Shown: positions 25,101 through 34,002 of the stretch, piece after piece | Numbering within the stretch: position 1 is the stretch's first letter | Layout of the letters: the number at the start of each line of letters is the position of its first letter | Origin: Branchiostoma floridae | Lineage: Eukaryota > Chordata > Leptocardii > Amphioxiformes > Branchiostomatidae | Assembly: GCF_000003815.2 (NCBI RefSeq) | Contig: NC_049995.1 | Location: forward strand, 10,080,223-10,144,222 | Reading direction: 5' to 3' | DNA: 64,000 nt | Translations under genes and position numbers: made by a program | Notes under the pieces: generated by a model | Seen by the model: the letters and a program-made list of their open reading frames with translations, nothing else | Told to the model about the DNA's origin: nothing | The model's database searches: none

Positions 25101-28100
25101 ATACTTTTGTGTAGTGAGTGTTGTTTAATCATGATATTTTTCTTACTATCAAACGGCGAGTATTTCTACTACAAGTAAATGTACGAATGATTTCTTTATC
25201 TACAAGCAAGCGTCAAGAAAGAACAGTCTGGACACACAGGCAGTGTCTTCCCGTGTTCCTTGTGTTTGTTTTGGTTATTGTGATATGCGTGGACAGGCTA
25301 GATGTAAATTTATTCAGCGTTAATTCGTACGCGCATACCGCATGGGGCGCGCCTCCGTCTGTGGCCGGCATACTATACATACACAGCGGCTGTGTCATGT
25401 GATAGGATGTATCCAATGGCAGAAAAGAGTGGGGGGTTCAAATTTACCATAAGGAGCGGTTATTTTCCAGGCGCTCATTTGAAAAGTAGTATTGAAGAAA
25501 GTTTGGACCTGTTCTAACCCGCAAGTTGTGGCCGTGACACTGCTGTTTCCGCCTAGGACCCCCGGTGACGGAATTTGACGCAAAGATAGTAGGTGGCTAT
25601 CATTCTGTACAAGTTGATGTTGTTGGAAATCGACACAGATTGGGAAATCACGACCATTGTACCATCCGGATTAATAGAAGCCGAGACTGCAAGCTGAACA
25701 TGTTTCGCGTCCAAATAATCCAAGAGTCCAAGACCATCCAACAACACGAGTCATATCGGCCACTACTCTAGATCTTACCGGATTCTTATTCCTGTGGTGG
25801 CCAGATGGAACTGTGTGCTCTTTTTAACTTACGCCGTGACGCTTCGCCCGACACTGGAAATGGGACTGTGGACTTAGATGCTGCACGGAATTGCACAGCC
25901 GTTGTGATTGCTTCAACTGCCGACTACATCAGAATGATAGGCCACAAATACCTAGTAGGCTGTAGGTTTTTTTTTTACTTTTCCATGTAATGTTTTCTCG
26001 TAATTCAATAAAATTTCAAAGTTTCATCCATTGTATTTTCTTGCTTTAAAACGTGCTTATGATTAACTTTATCCCGCTAAAATGACACTTATCCACAACT
26101 TATAATCACCTTAATGCACACGTATATGAGACGTAGAAAGGGAACTTTAAACATGTCTTAAGGGTGTTTTAGTACGTATTTATGACAACTTTTAGCTGCT
26201 ATAAGGACAGATATAGACACATTAAAATCCTCTTAATGCGCATGTATATGAGACGTAAAGAGGCTTCAGAGAAGATAAAAGGGAACTTTAAACATGTATT
26301 AAGGGTGTTTTTATAAGTGTTTATGACAACTTTAAGCTGCTAAAAGGCAACAATACACATCTTATAAACATCTTAATGCACACGTATATGAGACGTAAAA
26401 AGACTTACGAGGAAATAAACGTGAACTTTAAACATGCCGTAAGGGTGTTTTTATAAGTGTTTATGACAACTTTAAGCTGCTAAAAGGGCATCAATACACA
26501 AATTATAAACATCTTAATGCACACGTATATGACAAGTATAAAGGCTTCAGAAGAAATAAACGTTAACTTTAAACACGTATTAAGGGCGTTTTAATAATCA
26601 TTTACGAAATATTTAAGCTACTGAAAGGCAACTTAAAAAACCGGAAAATACGGATCTATAAGCACCTAATAATCATCTTTACGCACACGTAAATGAGCCG
26701 TAACGATGTTTAAAGTTTTATGAAACTTAATATTTAATTGCAATTTAAATGAGTTTTGATAAACATTTACAACATCTTTAAGCTGCTGAAAGGCAACTTA
26801 AAAAAACGGAAAATACGGACCTATCCGCACCTATAAGCCACCTAATGATCATCTTTACGCACACGTAAATAAGCCGTAACGATGCTTAAAGTTTTATAAA
26901 CGTAATATTTAAATGCAATTTAAATGAGTTTTAGTAATTATTTACAACAACTTTAAGCTGCCGAAAGGCAACTTAAAAAACCGGAAAATACGGACCTATC
27001 AGCACCTACGTAAAGACTACGTAACGCCAATATTTACGTACTCGTATAAGAGATGTATAGATCCGTAAAGAAGGAAAATACGTCAACGTTAAGCATCATT
27101 TAAGCATGCTTAAATTCCGTTTTTCGTGCCGTGTATGGTTAGGGTCAGGGTTAGGGTAGTGGTTAGAGGCAACATTGCTAAGAGTGAATTTTAGGCGGTC
27201 AAACTTGGTATCATTACAACGGTATGTTGGTACAGATTTTTAATCTGCAAATTGTTCTGAAATCATGTGCTTACTTGCCAAGATATGACTTAAGCACTAA
27301 CCGCTAGGTTTAGGGTTAGGGTTAGGGTAGTGCTTAGAGGCAACATTGCTAAGAGCGTATTCTAGGCTGTCAAACTTGGTATCATTACAACGGTATGTTG
27401 GTACAGATTTGTAATCTGCAAACCGTTTTGAAATCGGGTGCTTACTTGCCGAGATATGACTTAAGCACTAACCGCTAGGGTTAGGCTTAGGGTTAGGGTT
27501 AGGGTTAGGGTAGTGCTTAGAGGCAACATTGCTAAGAGTGTATTCTAGGCGGTAAAACTTAGTATCATTACAAAGGTATGTTGGTACAGATTTGTAATCT
27601 GCAAACCGTTTTGAAATCGGGTGCTTACTTGCCGAGATATGACTTAAGCACTAACCGCTAGGGTTAGGGTTAGGGTTAGGGTAGTGCTTAGAGGCAACAT
27701 TGCTAAGAGTGTATTCTAGGCGGTCAAACTTGGTATCATTACAAAGGTATGTTGGTACAGATTTGTAATCTGCAAACCGTTTTGAAAGCGGGTGCTTACT
27801 TGCCGAGATATGAAACAACAACTTTGAACTCTTATGTCATAAATGATAACCTGACGAGTTATGCTTACTGAGAGACAAAGAAAACATCCCAATGAATTTA
27901 TAATTTAGAATTTAATAATTTAGACTTCACATATTATCCAGCCTACAGATGTTTGCGGCTATGCTGATTTGATTGTATCACATCCCCTAGATACCCCAAA
28001 ACTGATTAGAGCGTGGGAATAAAAAGTTGGGCAAAAATAGTTTCCTTTTTGGGGGCATATGATATACAGATTCTTCCCTTTGTTCTTTCACATATTATTC

Positions 28101-30527
28101 TTTGACTTCGACCTATGATTTTGAGATTTGATTTTTTGTTTTCTTTGCAGGTTTTGAACAAATCTACAGAATTGTGGCACATGGCTGAAGAAAACGACAA
28201 GACCCTGCGCAATGCTGAAGCAAGGCTGGCCCAAATCACCAACGCCAATCCGATGGGTAGCCTAGCCAATAAGACGATACTACTGCAGCAATTGGCGGAG
28301 CTGCAATGCAATGGGGAATCCGACGACCAATCGGAGGAAGCGCCATCTCCGACTCTTCTACCAGGTAAGAACAGGACATTTGCACTCACGTGACTGTGAC
28401 GTAAGTATAGACCGATCCTGACTGTCAATCACAATTAGCAGTTCTACCAATGACAGCATGATAATTAGCAATTTGACTAACCTCTGCCGGCTAAACTCCT
28501 TCCCATTTGCCACAGCAAGATCTGCTTGGAGATTACAATTTGACCAATGAGAGACTGGGTGCAGGTCTGGGAAATATTTGAATCTTGTTTTCCTTAACAT
28601 TTTGACAGATGTAGAAGGGGCTACGGGATCGGTCTATTGTCTGCCATTTTTAACAGTTAAACCTGGACATTTTCAGAAATTCGAATTTGTTTATGTAACG
28701 ACAGTTACGTGAAAAAAAAAGACATGCGAATAGCAGCGAATTTAAAGCCTTTGTTTCCTGCAAGTTTAACTATCCAACATGGCCGCTGTGTCTTCGATAA
28801 GCACGTCCATGATTCCTATTACGCATGTGCAAAAATAAAGGTCCATATAAACTTATCAGTTCTCGTCTCGACTCATGTCTCGACTCACATAACAATGTCC
28901 AGACGTGCTCTGTTTATGTCTTACGGGCCTTCAACTTTGACCTGTTACCCACAATTCCTGCCGCTGAGCATGCGTACTCGTAACCTTGAACGCGCTTATA
29001 GAATGTCATGAAAGTGGGGCTTTGGTGCTGCAAACGATTAAAATCATAGGATTGGGAAGCAAATATGCCCATGACGTAAAAGACTATGATAACATACTAT
29101 TTTTCAGGAGCCTGTCCTACAGGTTACACGAAGTATCGCAGAGTCTGCTACAAGCTGTTTAACGAGCGCAAGTCGTTCTTCGAGGCGGCCGAGACCTGTG
29201 AGTCCGACGGGGGCACCCTCGCCATGCCCCGAGACATCGGGATGAACAACTTCCTCATCTCACTCATGCACAAGGAGTCTATCTGCCACGGCATTTGGAT
29301 CGGCCTGAATGATAGCAGACGGGAGGGGGAGTGGAAGTGGATTGACGGAACAGCCCTGGGGTTCTTCTACATGTGGGCGCCGGGTCAACCCAACAGCGAG
29401 CTAAGCGATGACGACTGTGTGGCCTACTCCGGAAACCTGTGGTACGATTTGAAGTGCCGTATGAAGGAGAGTTTCATCTGTCAAGTTATTTCACCAACTG
29501 CAGGTTTGTACAGTATCCTGCTTCATCAAGTAAAAATGTGTAGAATTGACAATAAATGGAAATCTGGAATGAATGTATACCGTGAAGTTTCAGCAGATTT
29601 TTACCAAAAAAAAGCTCCTTATATCCAGCCGACGTTTCGGTGAACATGTGTCACCTTTGTCAGGGCATGCGCAATATTGACTGGATATGCTTTGTATGGG
29701 TTTACGGAAAAGGCTTGACTGTCTACCTGGGCTGTCTTCCAGGGCTGTCTACCTGGGCTGGCTATCACGTCAGGGGCTGGCTACCTACGAAAGCCCAGAC
29801 AGCCCAGGTAGACAGCCCAGCCTTTTCCGTAAACCCGCTTTGTACTGCAGCTAGGTGTCGCTGCTGTAGTGTAAAGAATGCGATCCTTAACGTTAATGTT
29901 CATGACAGGAGTAGTTTTTCTGATCCATAGTCAGCCTCCTTTATCCTCTCTGATACACTGGCCCCATTCCAGCCTATTACAACTTCCTTTGCAAAATTAC
30001 CCAAAATTAAACGCCACAATTTTGATGCAAAACTATTCTTACATGTACATTTCGATAATGCATTGTTTGCAAATTAAGTAGATAGCATAAGAAACAAGAG
30101 CTATCTATTAATAACACCCCAAAATCGTGACAATAGCTTGTTCAGAACACGAGATAGCAAACCCGGAAGTTGCGCTGCAGTACCAAGGGAAGCCGCTAGG
30201 GGGCCCAAAATCTAATCGTTTCAGCTTTTATCACACACTACCAACACACCAAGTATGAAACCAATTCACTTAGCCGTTCTTGAGTTATCTTGTGCGCACA
30301 CACACATACACACGCACACACAGAGACAAACATAGGGTAAAATATAACCTCCATGACATTTCATGGAAGTAATTAGAGAAATGCTTCATTGTCAAACAAA
30401 ACGCCTAAATTTACTTCTTTTCTTCACATGCTTCAAAGATGAAACATCGACTGTTCGCCTGGACGTGAAGACTACTTGGATGGCAAGACAAACGTCACGA
30501 GCAGAGTTAAACAACAAATCAAGTTGA
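19143..30527 (+). CDS. Type II membrane C-type lectin
   Basis: Exons: 19143-19329, 20097-20291, 20718-20818, 28151-28364, 29108-29503 and a less certain last exon 30439-30527; phases agree throughout (393 aa). The cytoplasmic tail is about 110 residues with tyrosines in IYEEA and SVYATC, neither a clean ITIM or ITAM. TM helix about 112-130 (LTVTLNAFLLGIAIFLMV), stalk about 131-232 with heptad-like leucines, then a long-form C-type lectin domain about 235-355: CPTG start, WIGL, QPN in the sugar/calcium loop, and the closing cysteines. The usual WND is LWYD, so one calcium ligand appears changed; QPN mixes mannose-type EPN and galactose-type QPD. If the last intron is not removed, the frame runs on to a stop at 29643. 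The third intron is 7.3 kb of satellite and transposon. Likely a cell-surface recognition protein; ligand unknown. Confidence 0.85.
19521..19774. mobile_element. Composite element: two convergent tRNA-like units between inverted termini
   Basis: An exact 14-base inverted pair (TAACAGTGGTGTTC at 19521-19534, GAACACCACTGTTA at 19761-19774) bounds 254 bases in lectin intron 1. Inside, 19552-19613 on the plus strand resembles tRNA-Glu (GTCTAGTGGTTAGGAT, CTCTCAC loop, CCGGGTTCGATCCCCGG), but its acceptor stem does not pair. On the minus strand 19665-19745 has another tRNA-like part with a GGTTCGATCC B box and a CTTGTAA anticodon-like loop. Both point inward. Neither is an intact tRNA gene. Confidence 0.6.
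20901..22597. repeat. ~175-bp satellite with embedded TTAGGG, left block
   Basis: About ten units spaced 170-190 bases. Each reads GTCAAACTTGGTATCATT, GGTACAGA, a GTAATCTGCAAACCG stretch, GTGCTTACTTGCCGAGATAT, ACTTAAGCACTAACCGCTA, then two to six TTAGGG hexamers, then TAGTGCTTAGAGGCAACAT. It lies within lectin intron 3. The array resumes in the same orientation at 27137. Confidence 0.95.
22741..23540. repeat. Two tandem 403-bp units
   Basis: Sequence starting TTTGTAAATGTAACTTAATC at 22741 recurs almost unchanged at 23144. An identical 71-codon frame occurs in each unit (22765 and 23168), but it lacks any recognisable domain and follows from the duplication. Near-identity suggests a recent event inside the transposable element. 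Confidence 0.95.
23560..25090. repeat. 115-bp satellite array, about 13 units
   Basis: The unit reads TTTAGCTTATATGTTGCC, AAAACGTACATGAAATGTTG, CGTATTTCTGTTGAACATAC, GACATGTTTAATCTTTGAAT, CCGCGCAGTTTAAGCGAACT, AGGGGAGACCTCCCCCG. Period 115-116 bases. Each unit contains a short palindrome GGGGAGACCTCCCC. It occupies the left half of the CACTA-like element. Confidence 0.95.
25095..26035. other. Unique core of the CACTA-like element, function unknown
   Basis: This is the only non-repetitive part of the 4.5-kb element, with higher GC than its surroundings. It holds several medium-length frames on both strands (plus 25118-25402, 25565-25771 and 25805-25990; minus 25395-25583 and 25553-25747, adjacent and overlapping in different frames). 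An AATAAA lies at about 26007. I recognise no family. It could be a decayed transposase piece or captured host sequence. Confidence 0.4.
26040..27010. repeat. Subterminal tandem repeats of the CACTA-like element
   Basis: Four to five units of about 140 bases contain ATGCACACGTATATGAGACG, AACTTTAAACATGT, AAGGGTGTTTT and CAACTTTAAGCTGC. They grade into units of about 175 bases from 26640 with AACTTAAAAAACCGGAAAAT and TTTACGCACACGTAAA. The recurrent TTTAAGC and ACGTAAA motifs echo the element termini. Confidence 0.85.
27137..27815. repeat. ~175-bp satellite with embedded TTAGGG, right block
   Basis: Four further units continue the array of 20901-22597 after the inserted element, in the same orientation and register. 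Confidence 0.95.
27950..28145. mobile_element. Degenerate Harbinger-like fragment abutting lectin exon 4
   Basis: It starts GGCTATGCTGATTTGATTGT, then has a GCGTGGGAATAAAAAGTTGG block like the short copy at 18021, then GTTCTTTCACATATTATTCTTTG as in the long copies. The T-rich end (ending TTCTTTGCAG) serves as the acceptor of lectin exon 4 at 28151. Confidence 0.55.
28405..28642. mobile_element. CCAAT-rich MITE, copy 1
   Basis: Inverted ends ATAGACCGATCC and GGATCGGTCTAT bound about 235 bases with CAATCACAATTAGCAG and GACCAATGAGAGA motifs. Related copies are at about 36455-36625 and a partial one at 61850-61935. It lies in lectin intron 4. Confidence 0.7.
29697..29836. mobile_element. 140-bp hairpin element with GCTTTGTA duplication
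   Basis: Arms of about 38 bases (GGGTTTACGGAAAAGGCT and its inverse AGCCTTTTCCGTAAACCC) enclose short repeats of GTCTACCTGGGCT. GCTTTGTA occurs at 29689-29696 and at 29837-29844, an eight-base duplication as left by hAT-type transposition; one extra T separates the left copy from the arm. It lies in the last lectin intron. Confidence 0.7.
30130..30350. repeat. Dispersed repeat ending in CA tract
   Basis: A stretch with CGAGATAGCAAACCCGGAAG, CTAGGGGGCCCAAAATC, then ACCAATTCACTTAGCCGTTC and TTGAGTTATC, ending in a CA microsatellite at 30297-30330. The graded loss into a simple repeat resembles the tail of a SINE or LINE. The class is not identified. Confidence 0.4.
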
Positions 30528-31020
30528 ACATGGTTTATTTTATGGAGAGTAACTCCACGGTGCGAGTCTGTTTGATAATTAAACTAATTTCAAGGGGATC
30601 TCACTGGAATACTCCAAATTGTACCAGACAAGGTGTCGCAAACTAATCGGCAAAATATGTCGCCTGAAAAAAAATCATTACTTTGCTTTATACGCATGTA
30701 CGGTACACGTCAATGTGACCGCAAGGGAAAATAAATGGCCTGAATTTCAGTGAGAAATCCGCTAAAGGTTTCATGTATTATCACTGTCTAGGCGTGAAAA
30801 GCACTGATTGTCAAATTGAATATTGAATATTTCTTTATTTAATCTAAGAGATAGTTGCAGTACTGATTTTTTTTAAATCTGTTTGTGTATCGTTTTATCT
30901 TTCCCAGGCTTTCGTATTTTCAATCATAGAAGATGCATATGGTACTTGTCTTTGTTTAGCCAGCCCTTACGCACCTATCAAATGTTATAAGGATCCATAC
31001 ACAGCTTCTCAATTTATGCT
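30528..31020. other. Lectin 3' flank, no gene seen
   Basis: AT-rich sequence with an AATAAA at about 30731, about 200 bases beyond the proposed lectin stop, which could be its polyadenylation signal. Nothing else is recognisable. Confidence 0.45.
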
Positions 31021-31042
31021 GTCTATTAACATACACACACAA

Positions 31043-31073
<31 letters not shown>

Positions 31074-33000
31074 TACACACACACACTAACACACGTAAGC
31101 TACACAGAAAATGAAAATTTGGCGACACAACGACTTTCTCAAAAGCACTTCGATAGAAAGTACCATACAAGGTACATAATTTTTTATAAAGATAAAATCC
31201 TATCTATAGTTTCCAATTGATGTGTGGGAAAAGACGTCGTATGCAACGGGTAAAAATCTGATGTAACGTTGACCAAACAGTTAATAGACATAATTGTGAT
31301 TTTTTTAAACTACAAGACGACAATCGAGTCCTGTACATGTCTGATAACACAGTACAACTGGAGTACCATGCTAGTCAAGGCTTAAAAGGTGTCTAGTAGT
31401 TGTTGACAGTTGACTTTGCTACTGACTATTGATAAATACGACTGTCAAACAATACACCAGACAGACTAATCACAGAGAGAAAATAGTGTCGCGTATGCAC
31501 ATCACGTTCTGGTTCACGTCAATACTTCCTCATAGATACGGTTGCACACAAATACGTTGTGCTTGAAGTAACGTATACAGTATGTATAGCCTACATGTAT
31601 TTTTCCATTCCCAAAATTTCTCTCCCATGAATATTAACACGACGTCGACGTACCTTCATACGTTGGTGAAAGTTTACCAGTCTTTTACTGATTGTTTAGA
31701 TTGAAGAAATTTTAACTTACGGGTTTGTGACTTTGAAAAAAGAGACTGTCGCGGTTGACTGCGACCTTGATACGCACTAAGTCACACGCGCCATGACACT
31801 TATCTAGTATCTAAGATCTCAGAAAACCTACCTGTACTTGTCTTATGACGAAATCCAGGGAATTCTTCGCTCTCTACCACAGCTTTAAGGCACTTTTCAG
31901 CACCTTAGATGCCCTCCTTGGGTAAACTTAACTTCAGCACACATACACTTGACGTCCCTTTACCATACGTAAAGGGCGATGCACGGCTTCAAGCCTATCT
32001 CATTTGAATCTCAAAAGGGTACCTGGTACATCTACGCAGACCTTTTAACATTAAGCATATCCAGTTTCTTTATCTTTGTTTTCGTTGCCATAGCAACTGT
32101 AATATACACTCGGGCATTGGTGTACTCAATAGCATGTTGGAACCTAATTGTGTATTCTATTTGTCATGTTTATCTTGGTCTGAACTTGATAGCAGTGTTA
32201 GTTGTGTTAGAGGGTGGGGCAAAAGAGAACATTAGCCTGATTAGGGCAATGGCCGAAGATAAGGACAACAAGTATTTCAGGTATCCCGTTGCATTCTGGA
32301 AGGCATGGGCGGTGCATTGTGGGTAAGGCATGGGGAAGAAATGGCAATATCATTACCATAATGATATAAACCATTACACAAATATGTTATCAGGGTATTT
32401 TTTGCCAACCTGCGCTACTCAAAATGCAGAATGAAACGGGACCTTTATATTTGAAAAGGGTCTAATGCCTAAGGCTGTAACTTTTCTGATTGTAACTTTT
32501 CCTTGCGCACTATGTGATCTGAAGACATATCCTTTCATGGTAACCTTTGTTTTTTTTTTTCTTCTAAAAATCAGTTCTGCTAAATATGACAGCATAACTA
32601 CTTGCAATTTTTTACCATTTTATGTATTTTAGACATATACGTGCATGGTAACTACATGCACGACTGGGCATATAAAAAATTGAATTATGTATATCTTCAA
32701 TACAGAATGTGAAAGGTAAGATCTTAAGAATAAAATACCTTAATTGCAGACTTTATTGCATGTATAGTCCTGGTATATGATACAGGCAACACCCAAGTTT
32801 GAATGGCATGTTCCAGTGTAAGACAACATGGTTACTGTCTGACTGTATAGAATAGTACAGAACACTGTCATAGACCATATAGAAAACTATCAGTATCATT
32901 TGAAACCATATAGAACACTCTTGTGACACCATATAGAAGAACACTCTTATGAGACCAAGTCCTATTAGGGCTTTGAGAATCTGAAAAATCTTGTTTCTTG
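31020..33000. repeat. Copy B of the duplicated segment
   Basis: It begins with a CA microsatellite (31030-31092) and matches copy A at 237-3560 without that copy's two insertions. Its order therefore approximates the pre-insertion state. It ends in similar ACACTGTCATnAGACC repeats. Confidence 0.7.
31979..32326 (+). CDS. Hypothetical 115-aa hydrophobic open frame
   Basis: The frame begins MHGFKPISFE and has two to three hydrophobic stretches, including FFIFVFVAIATVIYTRALVY and LNLIAVLVVLEGG. The paralogous DNA at about 1990-2330 matches at base level but has frameshifts and stops, and the differences are not concentrated at third positions. I therefore lean against a functional gene. No family is recognised and no splice partner is evident. 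Confidence 0.2.
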   Translation: MHGFKPISFESQKGTWYIYADLLTLSISSFFIFVFVAIATVIYTRALVYSIACWNLIVYSICHVYLGLNLIAVLVVLEGGAKENISLIRAMAEDKDNKYFRYPVAFWKAWAVHCG

Positions 33001-34002
33001 ACAAAGTAAAAATTTTATACTAGGTTCAAACTTTAGAGGGCACAACATGTACAGATCTATGTGACGACAACTTAAAAGGTTTAATTTTCAAGCTGGTAGA
33101 ATGCTAGTTTCTTGTCTGTAAGTTGTATATTGTATATGGACAATTGATGAGCACAGCTATGTAGTGGGCATTATACAGCATACCAAACATGGGTAATACG
33201 AACTTTGTTGAATAAACAATTTATTTGTAATAACACTTGTGAATACTGACATTCAGATTCGGACATTACAAGAAAGAGAATAATATGTATTTCTCTTCAA
33301 CTATGACTCTTGCGAATTATTGTTGAGATTTTGTTTCGTTGCAAAGACCAAATATCCCTAAACCAAATGTCAATGGCAGCAGTTATTGTACAAAAATTAA
33401 AGGTACTCACTGTAAGATGCTTGAAAATCTTTCAAGTGAATTTTCAAGGCCATTTCTTTGTATGGTATGTTGTATCTACATCATCTGCTCTATTGTACTG
33501 AATAACATTGTTACTTTTGTACTGGATAGCATTGTTATTAACAATACCGATAAGTCAGGGAATTGAAATTCAACATCATTGCATCATACAAACTCATAGA
33601 AAAGATGCTTGCAAGTTTACATTCTGCCAGGGTGTTTTCATTGGTACTACCAAGAAATGGAGGAACCACAGAGTGAATTCTATTTGTGGAGTTTATAAAT
33701 GCAATGACTATGAAGTACATGCAATGTACTAAAACATATATCTGAATGCTAATAACATAAAGACGTTCTTAATCCGCAATATTTTTGGTCTTGCCACAGA
33801 AATCTTATTTTGGGTACCTTAAAGCAGATCCTAAGGCTTAAGTTTCAATACTGATTAATAATGCTGATGAAATGCTTCTTGACATAAAGTTTAATATGAA
33901 TGTTTCTTTCCATGGTTCTTTCCCAAATTCTAGGCTTTGAACACAACATCTCCTTCTTTGACTATACAAGTCTGTCTTGTTGAGAATATCTTGTAGAATT
34001 GC
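33001..34002. other. ADRM1 3' flank and UTR, no other gene seen
   Basis: AT-rich non-coding sequence downstream of the minus-strand ADRM1 stop. TTTATT on the plus strand near 33221 could be the ADRM1 polyadenylation signal read on the minus strand. No domain-bearing frame is present. Confidence 0.4.

Larger units (their letters stand above)
22601..27133. mobile_element. 4.5-kb CACTA-like non-autonomous element inserted in the satellite
   Basis: The left end is CACAGCACGAAAAC..TATTTAAGC and the right end, inverted, is CACGGCACGAAAAACGGAATTTAAGC. TAT flanks both sides (22598-22600 and 27134-27136). Joining the flanks rebuilds a normal satellite junction (ACCGCTAT then GGTTAGGG), which strongly supports insertion. 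Termini beginning CAC, a three-base duplication and large blocks of subterminal repeats fit the CACTA/EnSpm superfamily; other families are possible. No transposase frame is seen. Subregions: 403-bp duplication (22741-23540), 115-bp array (23560-25090), unique core (25095-26035), second array set (26040-27010). Confidence 0.75.
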
